This document shows, piece after piece, positions 22,622-33,376 of a stretch of DNA of 33,376 bases. The stretch's first letter is position 1. Each line of letters starts with the position of its first letter. Under the pieces are notes generated by a model that was not told the DNA's origin, did no database searches, and saw only the letters and a list, made by a program, of their open reading frames with translations. Location: positions 1 to 33,376 of the forward strand of contig JAJCZT010000057.1 in NCBI GenBank assembly GCA_029262255.1, read 5' to 3'. Position numbers and translations under genes: made by a program. The DNA is from Deltaproteobacteria bacterium. Its GTDB lineage: Bacteria > Desulfobacterota_D > UBA1144 > Nemesobacterales > UBA2774.

Positions 22622-23593
22622 ATGGTTGATAAAGTAATCGGTATAGATATTGGGGGTACTAACCTAAGGGGCGCTTTGGTAAATAAGGACGGGAATATTC
22701 TCAAACGAATGAAAATCTCATCTCGGGCGGATCAGGGAATAGATGAGCTTGTCGACAATTTAGCGGGTTTTATTAAGGAAATAAGTGAAGGAGAAAGCGT
22801 GAGTAATATAGGAATAGGAATTCCGGGAATAATAGATTCTAAAGAAGGGGTAATAACTCAGGCCCCAAATATATTAAACGTGGATGACTATCCGTTAAGA
22901 GCGGTGCTCAATGAGAAGCTAGGTCGTGATATTCATTTTGTTATAGAAAACGATTCCAATAGCGCCGCGGTGGGAGAGTGGTGGATGGGAGCCTCTAAAG
23001 ACGTAAATTCAATGATAATGCTCACTATGGGTACAGGTGTCGGAGGGGGGATTATTCTAAACGGCAAGCTTTGGACAGGGGACGACGGTATGGCCGGAGA
23101 GATCGGGCACATCACCATATATCCCGATGGGGCCAGGTGTAACTGTGGTAATTACGGCTGTCTCGAGAGCTATGCTTCCGCAACGGCGATCAGGAGGATG
23201 GTAAGGGAGGGACTTGAGGATAAAAGTCTGGATACAACCTTAAGAGAAAGCACTAAAAATGTAGAGCCGGAAGATATCCCTCAGATTGTTATGGAAGCTG
23301 CAAGCGCCGGGGACGATTTTTCGCTCAGTATTTGGCTGGAGGTTGGAAAGGCTTTAGGGATCGCAATAGCGAGTCTTGTGAATCTGCTAAATGTAGAGAT
23401 GGTTGTTATAGGCGGCGGGGTTTCAAACGCATGGGATTTGTTCATAGACGCTACTTATAAAGAGGCGCACAGAAGAGCCCTCCGCGCTCCTATGGAGAGG
23501 GCTGAGATAAAAAGGGGCCTTCTTGGAGATGATGCGGGAATCCTGGGATCTGCATATTTAGCTTTCAAGAGTGACAATGAGAAAAAATCCTAA
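22622..23593 (+). CDS. glk: ROK-family glucokinase
   Basis: 323 residues, the normal length. It phosphorylates glucose with ATP in the cytoplasm. Motifs are the phosphate-binding IGIDIGGTNLRGALV (6-20), GIGIPGIID, the catalytic-base segment ENDSNSAAVGEWWMG (Asp111), TMGTGVGGGIILNGKLWTG, and the ROK zinc site H153 with C163-x-C165-x4-C170 (GHITIYPDGARCNCGNYGCLE). The zinc site and EIGH make glucokinase the best call; another hexose or N-acetylhexosamine kinase is possible. AAGGAA precedes the ATG. The link to TreT (trehalose and glucose) is plausible, but the two are not in one operon. The last 4 bp overlap the end of tilS. Confidence 0.88.
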   Translation: MVDKVIGIDIGGTNLRGALVNKDGNILKRMKISSRADQGIDELVDNLAGFIKEISEGESVSNIGIGIPGIIDSKEGVITQAPNILNVDDYPLRAVLNEKLGRDIHFVIENDSNSAAVGEWWMGASKDVNSMIMLTMGTGVGGGIILNGKLWTGDDGMAGEIGHITIYPDGARCNCGNYGCLESYASATAIRRMVREGLEDKSLDTTLRESTKNVEPEDIPQIVMEAASAGDDFSLSIWLEVGKALGIAIASLVNLLNVEMVVIGGGVSNAWDLFIDATYKEAHRRALRAPMERAEIKRGLLGDDAGILGSAYLAFKSDNEKKS

Positions 23594-24960
23594 AACCATC
23601 TCGGGCGGATCAGCTTCATCATTAATAGCTCATTTTTTTTATTTACAACTTTGAATCTGTTGTCTATCCTTATACCGCCGAGCCACATAATTTCACCGCT
23701 ACAGGTGAAAATCGGGACTCTCGATCTTAGGAATTTCGGTAACTTTATATCGGTAAAATAGTCCTGGAGTTTTTTAGAGCTTGTCATTCCGAGCGGGCAA
23801 AACCTGTCCCCCGGTTTAAAGCTTCTAACTTCAATTGGGAATCCGAGTGTTTGAAGATCAAAGTAAGCTACGCTCTCATCCCCTTCATCTAGGGTATCAG
23901 TTTGAAGAATTGATACCTCAACCTCAAATTCAGGAAAGCTCCATTTTCCGGGTGCTTGAATAGTATATGAAAACTCGCGTTCAAGCTCGGACTTGCTGGT
24001 CAGCAGAAAGCTGTCATAACCCTTCGCCATTACCGCTTCTCCGGGAAGCTCGATTTCGCCGGACGGCGTCTCGGATAGTAGAGAATCATCAGCGGAAACG
24101 ATATGGATTGAGGATATGTTTTTTAGACCGTTGTTTAGCCTCTCGATTGCGAGTCTAAGTAAAGAAAACCTTATAGGTTTTTCAATGTTTCTATAATGTT
24201 TTAGATCCCCGATTAATTCTGATTTGTTTGCGCTGAATATGTTGTCAAAATGTTTAAGAGCTTCTCTTGTAATAAACTCATCTTCTGATCTTAAGATATC
24301 AGCCGTTCGTGACAGTGTTTCTTTTATCTGAGGATTGTAGTTCTCAAGCTCAACTAACAGGTCTTGCCTGATCCTGTTTCTTAAAAATTCAGGCGACTCG
24401 TTTGTCGAATCCTCTACCCAGTTGATATCTTTAGATCTGAGGTATTCCTCAATCTCAGAGCGACTGGTTTCGATGAGTGGTCTTATGATGGAGTTTGAGA
24501 CAGGCGGGATGCCGGATAGCCCCTTTGAGCCGCTTCCTCTTAAGAGTCTCATTAAAACAGTCTCCGCCTGGTCATCCAGAGTATGAGCCGTGGCTATCTT
24601 TGTCGCGTAGTGTTTGTTCAGCACCTGATTGAAAAATTTATACCTTAGAGTTCTCGCCGCATCTTCAAGGGAAAGTTGGGATTCTTCTTTATACTTTAAT
24701 GTATCAACTTCACCGTATACGAATGTAAGTCCGAGCGACTTTGCCGTTTCTTTTACGAAGTCCGAGTCCCTTTTTGCCTCATCTTCCCTGATGCCATGAT
24801 TTAGGTGAGCGACAATAAGCTCAAGCCCGTAGTCGATTAATTCGTTTAAGGCGTAGAGCAGTGCAATTGAGTCTGCGCCCCCTGAGACTCCGAGCACTAC
24901 TTTCTCACCCTGGGTGAGCATCTTATATTTTTTAAGTGTCTTTTTTACTCTGGCCAGCAT
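23590..24960 (-). CDS. tilS: tRNA(Ile)-lysidine synthase
   Basis: 456 residues. It attaches lysine to C34 of tRNA-Ile(CAU) so that AUA is read as Ile; an essential enzyme. The PP-loop VVLGVSGGADSIALLYAL (SGGADS at 26-31) binds ATP. HLNHGIREDEAKRDSDFV, TAHTLDDQAETVLMRLLRGSG and the substrate-binding and C-terminal domains (SFKPGDRFCPLGMTSSKKLQDYFTDIKLPKFLRSRVPIF) are complete. The start overlaps the DUF502 gene by 29 bp. It is the last gene of the pheT-ihfA-DUF502-tilS cluster, and its stop overlaps the convergent glk stop. Confidence 0.95.
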   Translation of the reverse strand: MLARVKKTLKKYKMLTQGEKVVLGVSGGADSIALLYALNELIDYGLELIVAHLNHGIREDEAKRDSDFVKETAKSLGLTFVYGEVDTLKYKEESQLSLEDAARTLRYKFFNQVLNKHYATKIATAHTLDDQAETVLMRLLRGSGSKGLSGIPPVSNSIIRPLIETSRSEIEEYLRSKDINWVEDSTNESPEFLRNRIRQDLLVELENYNPQIKETLSRTADILRSEDEFITREALKHFDNIFSANKSELIGDLKHYRNIEKPIRFSLLRLAIERLNNGLKNISSIHIVSADDSLLSETPSGEIELPGEAVMAKGYDSFLLTSKSELEREFSYTIQAPGKWSFPEFEVEVSILQTDTLDEGDESVAYFDLQTLGFPIEVRSFKPGDRFCPLGMTSSKKLQDYFTDIKLPKFLRSRVPIFTCSGEIMWLGGIRIDNRFKVVNKKNELLMMKLIRPRWF

Positions 24961-25600
24961 TTTCGCTATTATTTGTGGCGAGACCCGCGGACATTATTAT
25001 TCTAAATGCGTCCTCTACCGAAATTGACAACTCCTTTATATCCTGTTCCGGGAGCATAATATAATACCCGCTGGTGGGGTTGGGTGTGGTGGGGACGAAG
25101 ATACTGACCAGTCTTTGCCCCGACTGGTTATGGTGTGCCCCGTCTTCTATTGTGCTGGTTATAAATCCAATTGAATAAATTCCCTTCCGGGGGTACTCAA
25201 ACATCGCCACCCTCTTTAAGTCTTTCATGCCTGAGCCCATAAAGAGTGTCTCAATTACTTGTTTTGTCGCGATATAAATAGTTCTGGCTAAGGGAATTTT
25301 GATGATTAGGTATTCGCCAAACGCAACAAACTTTCGGCCTAAAAAGTTTTTTGCTATTGCTCCGATAATAAGAACGATCAACAATGTTCCTACTAGTCCA
25401 ATTGCGAATATTATTGTTTGAGAAACTAAGGGGTTAAGTTGATCAAGAAGGCTGCCTATAAATCTATTTGGGGCAGCGCTTACAAGTCCTATTATCCAGC
25501 TTCCCAGCTTGAATAATACCAATAGGGTAAGCGCGAAAGGGACTGTAACTAGTACGCCGGCAAGTATGTTGTTTCTGAAGAAGCTATAGAGTTGTTTCAT
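24932..25600 (-). CDS. DUF502-family inner-membrane protein
   Basis: 222 residues. It has two membrane helices (NILAGVLVTVPFALTLLVLFKLGSWII and TIIFAIGLVGTLLIVLIIGAI), followed by the conserved IPLARTIYIATKQVIETLF and a soluble part with VSIFVPTTPNPTSGYYIMLPEQDIKELSISVEDAFRIIMSAGL. This matches DUF502 (PF04367). Function is unknown. Its ATG begins 3 nt after the ihfA stop, and its 3' end overlaps tilS by 29 bp, so it is firmly inside the operon. Confidence 0.9.
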   Translation of the reverse strand: MKQLYSFFRNNILAGVLVTVPFALTLLVLFKLGSWIIGLVSAAPNRFIGSLLDQLNPLVSQTIIFAIGLVGTLLIVLIIGAIAKNFLGRKFVAFGEYLIIKIPLARTIYIATKQVIETLFMGSGMKDLKRVAMFEYPRKGIYSIGFITSTIEDGAHHNQSGQRLVSIFVPTTPNPTSGYYIMLPEQDIKELSISVEDAFRIIMSAGLATNNSENAGQSKKDT

Positions 25601-25603
25601 TCA

Positions 25604-25888
25604 TTAAGCAGTTTGTTTATCGATAGAATCGCGGAGGAACCTGCTTGGTTTAAAAACAACAGCCTTTCTCTCTGCGATTTCAATCGTTTCACCGGTTGCA
25701 GGATTCCTTCCCTTCCTGGATTTCCGGTTTTGCACTCTAAAGCTGCCGAATCTGGGAAGTTTGATTCCCTCACCTTTAGCCAACTTCTCTTTGGTAACAT
25801 CAAAGAAGAACTCAACTATCTCAGCCGACTCCCTTTTTGATAGCCCTATTTTTGTGTGGATCACATCAGCTAGTTCTTTTTTCGTCAT
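25604..25888 (-). CDS. ihfA: Integration host factor alpha / HU-family DNA-bending protein
   Basis: 94 residues: MTKKELADVIHTKIGLSKRESAEIVEFFFDVTKEKLAKGEGIKLPRFGSFRV, then the DNA-binding arm signature GRNPATGETIEIAERKAVVFKPS. The place directly after pheT, 22 bp away, is the classic location of ihfA, which favours IHF-alpha over HU. It bends DNA at specific sites as a heterodimer with IhfB. The last residues (SIDKQTA) are followed at once by the DUF502 gene. Confidence 0.9.
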   Translation of the reverse strand: MTKKELADVIHTKIGLSKRESAEIVEFFFDVTKEKLAKGEGIKLPRFGSFRVQNRKSRKGRNPATGETIEIAERKAVVFKPSRFLRDSIDKQTA

Positions 25889-25910
25889 CGCTCTACCTCG
25901 CTTTTATCTT

Positions 25911-28322
25911 TTATATTGTACGTAATTCTGCGCCAAGAGCCAAACCCAGCTTTTTCAGTGTTTTTTCCTGCACCTTGTTTATCTCTTCTTCGGTTAAAGT
26001 TTTGTCCGCCGCTCTTAAATGCAGCGATACTGCAACGCTCTTTTTTCCCTCTTCCACAGGACTTCCGGTAAACACGTCAAATATGGCGGCATTCTCTATT
26101 AAACCTGACTCCATCTTCTCTATCTCATCCAGTATTCCACCCACCGGTGTTGATTCATCAATAATTAAAGCAATGTCCCTTCTTACAGACGGGAATTTGG
26201 GAAGGGGCTTAAATACTTTACCTTTTTCTTTTGAGATAGCCGTAGTCTTATCCAGATCAATTTCCAGTACATATAGCTTTTTTGAAATTTCTAGTTTTTC
26301 GCTCAAGTTCGGGTGAAGCTCCCCCATGTATCCGATTTCTACGTTGTCAATTAAGAGCTTCGCCGATTTTCCGGGGTGAAGAAATCCAATTTCCCGAGCA
26401 TCCTGAAATGCAATATCGTCCGATATCTGCAGGGCTTCAAAACCCTTTTCCAAGATGCTTTTAAAGTCAAAGAAATCAAATTCCTCCTTGCCCCAGAACT
26501 CCGGCGTTCTCTTTCCGGTTGCCGTCGCGGCTATTTTTGTAATTTCGTTGGGTAATTCACTGTTTTCTATTGGCAGATAGGCTTTGCCAATTTCAAAGAG
26601 TCTTATGTCTTGCGCCTGGTGGTTTAAATTTAGAATTGCGTTTTTTATAAGTCCGGGCACAAGGCTTGTTCTCATTACGGAGCTTTCTGTCGTCAAGGGG
26701 TTCAATATCTTAAGCGCGTCAGTTTTGTTAAAGAGATTAAGCAGCTCCTGGTCTTCAAAGCTGTAATTAATTGCTTCATAAAATCCGCTCGATATGAGTA
26801 TTTCTTTTAGTTTGTTTTGAGCGGATTTATGGATATTCACCGTATCCGACTTCATTGTGACGGCGGGAAGAGTGGTGGATATGTTGTCATAACCATAAAG
26901 TCTCGCCACTTCCTCGATTAAATCGATTTCTCTAGTGATATCTACTCTAAAGGTTGGGATGCGGAAAGTGAATTCTCCCTCACTAGAGTCAAGGTTTTCA
27001 AATTCAAGACCTTGTGCTAATTTGATTATTTCTTCGGTACTAATTTCGGTGCCCAGCACTCTGTTTGCGCGGTTAAGCGAGAGCTTTACTTCTATGGGTT
27101 TAATTGGAGTCGGGTATTCGTCAATGGCCTTTGCCGCCATCTCCCCCTCAGCCAATTCTCTTATCAGCTCCGCCGCTCTATCGAGGGCTTTAACTATAGC
27201 GTTTGGGTCAACGCCCCTTTCAAACCTGTACGAAGACTCCGATCTGAGCCCTGTAGCTTTAGAGGTTTTTCTTACCGTTACGGGATCAAAGTAGGCGCTT
27301 TCTAGAAGCACGTTTTTTGTTGTTTGAGAAACTTCTGTGTTTGATCCTCCCATTATTCCGGCAAGAGCAACGGGTCTTTTCCCGTCACAAATAAGTAGAT
27401 CGTTTTTTGTAAGTTTTCTTTCAACATCGTCAAGGGTTTTAATTGTTTCCCCGTCTTTAGCTGCTCTAACTATAATTTTATTCCCTTCAAGCAGATCATA
27501 ATCAAAGGCGTGAAGCGGCTGTCCGAGCTCTAGAAGTACGAAGTTGGTCACGTCAACAACGTTATTAATCGATCTTATGCCGGAGGACTCCAGTTTTGTT
27601 TTAAGCCAGCTTGGGGACGGGCCGATTTTTACGTTTTGTATTACTCGGCAGGAGTATCTGGGACATTTCTCTGGGTCAAGCAATTCTACTTTCGCAATGT
27701 TATTTATATCCTCACCTGATTCCGTAACACTAGAATCCGGGTGGTTAACTGTTTTTCCTAATAATGCGGCAACTTCCCTTGCAACACCGACAACGCTCAG
27801 GCAATCAGGACGGTTAGGTGTGATACCAACTTCAAATACAACGTCATTTAAACCAAGCTCATCCACAATTGCATTGCCCACGTTAGCTGACTCTGAAAGG
27901 ATTAATATCCCGTCACTTTCTTCCCCAAGTCCAAGCTCGTTCTCGGCGCAGAGCATGCCCTCTGATACTTCTCCTCTGATCTTGGCTTTTTTGATTTTAA
28001 GTCCATCTTCAAATTTTGGCCCGGGAGGTAGATTAGCTCCAATCTTGGCAAGAGCGACTTTATCGCCAGCTTTCATATTATTTGCGCCACAGACAATTGG
28101 ATATGTAGTTTTGCCGTCTGTAACAGTGCAAAGCGAAAGCTTCTCAGCATTGGGATGGGGTGTCTGCTCAGTAATCTGGGCAACAACAATATTATCTAGG
28201 CCTTGGCCCTGATATATCACGTCTTCTACCTCAAGACCGCCCATAGTGAGGTTGTGGGATAGTTCTTCAGGAGATAGATCAAAGTCTATGTAATCTCGTA
28301 ACCAATTTAGAGTGAATTTCAT
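25911..28322 (-). CDS. pheT: Phenylalanyl-tRNA synthetase beta subunit
   Basis: 803 residues, full length. With PheS it charges tRNA-Phe as an alpha2beta2 tetramer; the beta subunit binds tRNA and edits mischarged Tyr. Domains in order: EMAP-II/OB tRNA-binding domain (about 40-150, NIVVAQITEQTPHPNAEKLSLCTV), B3/B4 editing domain (about 210-380, SGIRSINNVVDVTNFVLLELGQPLHAFD), B5 (about 400-475), catalytic-like core, and the ferredoxin-fold anticodon-binding domain (from about 710, PLPKFPSVRRDIALIID). pheS, normally directly upstream, is absent; a GC-rich katG stands there. A possible independent promoter lies at 28345-28373. Confidence 0.96.
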   Translation of the reverse strand: MKFTLNWLRDYIDFDLSPEELSHNLTMGGLEVEDVIYQGQGLDNIVVAQITEQTPHPNAEKLSLCTVTDGKTTYPIVCGANNMKAGDKVALAKIGANLPPGPKFEDGLKIKKAKIRGEVSEGMLCAENELGLGEESDGILILSESANVGNAIVDELGLNDVVFEVGITPNRPDCLSVVGVAREVAALLGKTVNHPDSSVTESGEDINNIAKVELLDPEKCPRYSCRVIQNVKIGPSPSWLKTKLESSGIRSINNVVDVTNFVLLELGQPLHAFDYDLLEGNKIIVRAAKDGETIKTLDDVERKLTKNDLLICDGKRPVALAGIMGGSNTEVSQTTKNVLLESAYFDPVTVRKTSKATGLRSESSYRFERGVDPNAIVKALDRAAELIRELAEGEMAAKAIDEYPTPIKPIEVKLSLNRANRVLGTEISTEEIIKLAQGLEFENLDSSEGEFTFRIPTFRVDITREIDLIEEVARLYGYDNISTTLPAVTMKSDTVNIHKSAQNKLKEILISSGFYEAINYSFEDQELLNLFNKTDALKILNPLTTESSVMRTSLVPGLIKNAILNLNHQAQDIRLFEIGKAYLPIENSELPNEITKIAATATGKRTPEFWGKEEFDFFDFKSILEKGFEALQISDDIAFQDAREIGFLHPGKSAKLLIDNVEIGYMGELHPNLSEKLEISKKLYVLEIDLDKTTAISKEKGKVFKPLPKFPSVRRDIALIIDESTPVGGILDEIEKMESGLIENAAIFDVFTGSPVEEGKKSVAVSLHLRAADKTLTEEEINKVQEKTLKKLGLALGAELRTI

Positions 28323-28344
28323 ATTTGCCCCGGATTAATATGAA

Positions 28345-28373
28345 ATAGTTACATATTCTTAAGAGAGGGTCAA
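28345..28373 (-). promoter_or_regulatory. Possible promoter for the pheT operon
   Basis: Minus strand TTGACC, 17-nt spacer, AACTAT. The -35 is good and the -10 weak. It lies between the katG terminator hairpin and pheT, so pheT may not depend on katG transcription. Confidence 0.3.
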
Positions 28374-28414
28374 TACCGTGGAACAAATACAAAGATTATA
28401 TTGGATTAGGGAAA

Positions 28415-28447
28415 GCAATCAGGCCCTATGGAAAAGAGCCTGATTGC
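28415..28447 (-). terminator. Terminator hairpin downstream of katG
   Basis: GCAATCAGGC and GCCTGATTGC are perfect 10-bp arms around 13 nt. Read leftward the stem is followed by TTTCCC, a weak T-tract. It begins 41 bp after the katG stop. Confidence 0.6.
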
Positions 28448-28488
28448 TTGTTCAGAATTAAATTTAGCATTTTTTCTAATAACTGAAA

Positions 28489-30777
<2,289 letters not shown>

Positions 30778-30829
30778 TTACTTCTTAGCCTGAACCTTTA
30801 TATTTGAAACCCAGACACCCCTCCACAGA

Positions 30830-30859
30830 ATGATAAATTCAAATAAGGTTAATTTGCAA
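30830..30859 (-). promoter_or_regulatory. Predicted katG promoter
   Basis: Minus strand TTGCAA, 18-nt spacer, TATCAT (5/6). The start site would be near 30823, giving a leader of about 78 nt. Confidence 0.45.
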
Positions 30860-30864
30860 CCTTA
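30844..30864. promoter_or_regulatory. Dyad operator candidate over the katG -35
   Basis: TAAGGTT, 7 nt, AACCTTA: a perfect 7-bp inverted repeat of 21 bp total that covers the predicted -35. A further AACCTT half-site lies at 30793-30798 in the leader. Position and symmetry suit a dimeric peroxide- or metal-responsive regulator, but the sequence is not a clear PerR, Fur or OxyR consensus. Confidence 0.5.
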
Positions 30865-31068
30865 ATATAACATATCGTGATTTTATTTATAACTGCCGAG
30901 AGGCAAAAGTATATCCTCATAAGCCATTGCTATTTTGGTTAAATTTTTAGAATTAAAGAGCAAACGCATCATTTGATCACACTTCCTAATGCGGCTTGGA
31001 TTTAGAATATGAGTATACTGATGTAAACTACAATCCTATATTTATAAACTGAGCTGCACCTTAATTCT

Positions 31069-32229
31069 ATGAAAAAAGTATATTTGGACTACAACGCAAC
31101 AACTCCAATAGACCCAAGAGTTCTTGAAGAGATGATGCCGTATCTAAGTGAGCACTACGGAAACCCTTCGAGCATTCACTCCTTTGGAAGAAAGGGAAAA
31201 GAGGCTCTGGATAAGGCAAGAGAGCAGGTATCCCAACTACTCTCCGCAAGTCCCAAAGAGATCATATTTACTTCAGGGGGTAGTGAAGCTGCAAACTTTG
31301 CCATAAAAAGCACGGCCCTTAGCGGTTTGAAGGAAAAGGGCAATCACCTAATAACAACGAAGGTTGAACACGAATGTGTGCTCGAGTCGTTTAAGTTTTT
31401 AGAGAGACAGGGATGGCAGGTTACTTATCTAGGAGTTAACAGTGAGGGGATCTTAGATTTAGATGAACTTAGAGACAGTCTATCTCAAAATACTGTCCTT
31501 GTTTCATGCATGTACGCCAACAATGAAACCGGTGTGATTTTCCCAATAGATAAAATTGCCGAAATAGTAAAGGAAAGGGGGGCTGTCTTTCACACTGACG
31601 CTGTTCAAGCCGCCGGCAAGATCGATATCAATCTTAAACAAATTCCGGCCGATCTGCTTTCAATTTCCGCCCATAAGTTCTATGGGCCAAAATCAGTAGG
31701 CGCTCTTTTTATAAGGGATAGCTTCTCGCAGCAAACCCCGCTTCCGCCCCTAATCCACGGAGGCGGTCAGGAAAGGGGCAAGCGCTCCGGCACGGAAAAT
31801 ATCCCGGGCATAGTCGGCCTTGGTGCCGCCAGTAATATTGCTTCCAGTGAAATGCAGAAGGACGAATCTAGAATAAGGGTATTGAGAGATAAGCTTCTAA
31901 GCCGGATTACCCAGGATATAGATGGTATAAAGTTAAACGGGTCAATCGAAAAAATGCTGTGGAATACCCTAAATCTCAGCATTGAAGGGGTGCAGGGGGA
32001 ATCGCTGGCAATGAACCTCGATGTAGAGGGCGTGGCAGTATCAACCGGGTCCGCCTGTTCTGAAGGAACTGTTGATCCTTCTCATGTATTATCGGCAATG
32101 GGTTTGTCCAGAGAGGATGCGGCTTCTTCAGTCAGAATTAGTCTGGGCAGATTTACAGAAAGAGAAGAGATAGATTACGTGGCTTCCATTTTCCCCGGGA
32201 TTGTAGAGAGGATAAGGGGTGTTAAATAA
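31069..32229 (+). CDS. Cysteine desulfurase (NifS/IscS class I)
   Basis: 386 residues. A PLP enzyme that takes sulfur from cysteine for Fe-S clusters and thio-cofactors. MKKVYLDYNATTPIDPRVLEEMMPYLSEHYGNPSSIHSFGR is the class I start. The PLP Lys203 is in SISAHKFYGPKSVGALFI. GGGQERGKRSGTEN and the catalytic Cys330 in STGSACSEGTVDPSHVLSAMG follow. The loop and overall length are more like NifS than like E. coli IscS. No scaffold gene (iscU/nifU) is adjacent in the window, so nif or isc cannot be chosen and the symbol is left empty. The ribosome-binding site is weak. It is convergent with argC with 32 bp between. Confidence 0.93.
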   Translation: MKKVYLDYNATTPIDPRVLEEMMPYLSEHYGNPSSIHSFGRKGKEALDKAREQVSQLLSASPKEIIFTSGGSEAANFAIKSTALSGLKEKGNHLITTKVEHECVLESFKFLERQGWQVTYLGVNSEGILDLDELRDSLSQNTVLVSCMYANNETGVIFPIDKIAEIVKERGAVFHTDAVQAAGKIDINLKQIPADLLSISAHKFYGPKSVGALFIRDSFSQQTPLPPLIHGGGQERGKRSGTENIPGIVGLGAASNIASSEMQKDESRIRVLRDKLLSRITQDIDGIKLNGSIEKMLWNTLNLSIEGVQGESLAMNLDVEGVAVSTGSACSEGTVDPSHVLSAMGLSREDAASSVRISLGRFTEREEIDYVASIFPGIVERIRGVK

Positions 32230-32261
32230 TCCCAATGGAGTTATTGGCGAATTTCTTCACG

Positions 32262-33299
32262 TCAAGGAAAAACAGGCGGCATTTCAAGCGCTGTTGTTTC
32301 CTCATAACCCATCATCACATTCATATTTTGAACAGCCTGTCCTGAGGCGCCTTTCACAAGGTTGTCGATCACGGATACTATTACGGCGGTATTGTTTGAA
32401 TTAACCTTAATTCCTATATCGCAGTAATTAGAACCCCGGACTTGATTCGTAGACGGGTACAGCTTCTCAGGCGATATCCTGACGAATTTTTCGTCTTTAT
32501 AATACTCTTGGTAGATATCTAATAGCTTTTTAGTTGTAACTCTTTTGTTCAAATTTACATATATGGTCGATAGAATTCCTCTATCCATAGGTATAAGGTG
32601 TGGTGTGAATGACACCTGCACCTTGAGTCCCGAATAATTGGAAAGAGCTTCCTCAATTTCGGGCATATGACGGTGCTCCCCTATTTTATATGCTTTTAAG
32701 CCTTCATTAACCTCACAATAATGATAATCAAGCGAAGGAGATCTTCCTGCTCCCGACACACCGGATTTAGAATCTATAATTATTGAGGCCTGGTCAGCAA
32801 TTTTATTTTTAAGAACCGGAGCCAGACCTAGTATGGAAGATGTAGGATAACAGCCGGGATTAGCTACGAGCTTTGCTTTTTTAACCTTATCTCTATTTAG
32901 CTCCGTTAGTCCGTAAACAGCTTTTTTAATTAATTCAGGACAAGGGTGCTCACCATACCATTTCTTGTAATTCTTACTGCTGAGCCTGAAATCCGCTCCT
33001 AAATCAATAATTTTTATATCTCTCTCAAATAGCTCGCTAATTACCTGTGCAGAAGTTCCATGCGGAAGAGCTGCGAATACTATATCTATATCCTTAGGAA
33101 TTGATTTGGACTTAAGCGGTTTAAGTTCCAAATCTAAAAAACCCTTTAAGTGAGGAAAGACATCTGAAATCATCTTTCCGGCATGTTTCTCCGCAGTTAA
33201 GTGAGTTACCTCGACATTGGGATGTACAAGCAAAAACCTCAGCAGGTCACTGCCCGTATATCCGCTTGCTCCTAACACTGCTACCTTTTTCTTTCCCAT
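32262..33299 (-). CDS. argC: N-acetyl-gamma-glutamyl-phosphate reductase
   Basis: 345 residues, full length. The third step of arginine synthesis: NADPH-dependent reduction of N-acetylglutamyl phosphate. VAVLGASGYTGSDLLRFLLVHP binds NADP. FAALPHGTSA, DLGADFRL and the catalytic Cys150 in VANPGCYPTSSILGLAP follow, then SKSGVSGAGRSPSLDYHYCEVNEGLKAYKIGEHRHMPEIE. The C-terminus ASGQAVQNMNVMMGYEE is typical. No clear Shine-Dalgarno is seen; TTGTAA-17-TATTTT about 10-40 nt upstream is a possible promoter, which would leave a very short leader. argH is 15 kb away, so the arginine genes are scattered. Confidence 0.96.
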   Translation of the reverse strand: MGKKKVAVLGASGYTGSDLLRFLLVHPNVEVTHLTAEKHAGKMISDVFPHLKGFLDLELKPLKSKSIPKDIDIVFAALPHGTSAQVISELFERDIKIIDLGADFRLSSKNYKKWYGEHPCPELIKKAVYGLTELNRDKVKKAKLVANPGCYPTSSILGLAPVLKNKIADQASIIIDSKSGVSGAGRSPSLDYHYCEVNEGLKAYKIGEHRHMPEIEEALSNYSGLKVQVSFTPHLIPMDRGILSTIYVNLNKRVTTKKLLDIYQEYYKDEKFVRISPEKLYPSTNQVRGSNYCDIGIKVNSNNTAVIVSVIDNLVKGASGQAVQNMNVMMGYEETTALEMPPVFP

Positions 33300-33376
33300 G
33301 GAAGTTGAAAATATCAGGGAATATTCTTAATTACAAGTATTAAGTAAATTTTTGTTATATACATTCTGCTTAGAAT

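Noticed and set aside
25592-25840. 82-aa plus-strand ORF over ihfA
   Set aside because: Antisense to a fully conserved IHF-alpha sequence.
27544-28212. 222-aa plus-strand ORF antisense to pheT
   Set aside because: It lies wholly inside conserved pheT, has no ribosome-binding site, and its low-complexity Ser/Thr-rich product matches nothing I know; a shadow.

Overview
The window is about 33 kb of a moderately AT-rich, gene-dense bacterial chromosome. It has no rRNA, tRNA, CRISPR array, transposase or phage gene that I can see. Envelope features are Gram-negative-like: a lipoprotein with a lipobox, several exported proteins, an IPTL-CTERM sorting tail, an MscS channel and a ClC antiporter. The mix (PF08886-type GshA, the order pheT-ihfA-DUF502-tilS, archaeal/thermophile-type TreT, NifS-type cysteine desulfurase) suggests an uncultivated lineage near the old Deltaproteobacteria or Dadabacteria. 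That placement is inference only. Start codons are often TTG with a good Shine-Dalgarno sequence, so several ORF-track starts were moved.

Layout. 1-365: 5' part of a covalent-flavin oxidoreductase on the minus strand, absent from the ORF track because it runs off the edge, with a strong promoter. 512-2635: beta-propeller lipoprotein. 2636-4557: an IPTL-CTERM YVTN propeller gene bracketed by 50-bp direct repeats that are 49/50 identical. 4558-6134: a methyltransferase and a small exported protein, divergent. 6446-8493: a metallo-hydrolase/purB couple. 8610-9875: a DsbA-like thioredoxin fused to four tandem modules. 10110-11924: RDD membrane protein and gshA. 11966-14885 (minus): ClC antiporter, glutathionyl-hydroquinone reductase and a PPOX-fold flavoprotein. 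15083-15952: an exported 22-cysteine protein. 16066-18064 (minus): argH and peroxiredoxin. 18134-20019 (minus): treT with a duplicated-domain partner. 20118-23593: nitroreductase, MscS, Apd1-like ferredoxin and ROK glucokinase. 23590-28322 (minus): pheT-ihfA-DUF502-tilS. 28489-30744: a GC-rich katG. 31069-33299: cysteine desulfurase and argC.

Themes. Thiol and peroxide chemistry recurs: GshA makes gamma-glutamylcysteine, glutathionyl-hydroquinone reductase uses glutathione, Bcp and KatG remove peroxides, the DsbA-like protein handles exported disulfides, and the cysteine-rich protein is a plausible disulfide client. ArgC and ArgH belong to arginine synthesis, and PurB to purines. TreT and the ROK kinase point to trehalose/glucose metabolism.

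Most unusual: the repeat-bracketed IPTL-CTERM cassette, whose 3' end is also found behind the unrelated 22-Cys gene; the four-module DsbA fusion; the TreT partner built of two copies of one domain; and a dyad over the predicted -35 of an apparently imported katG.
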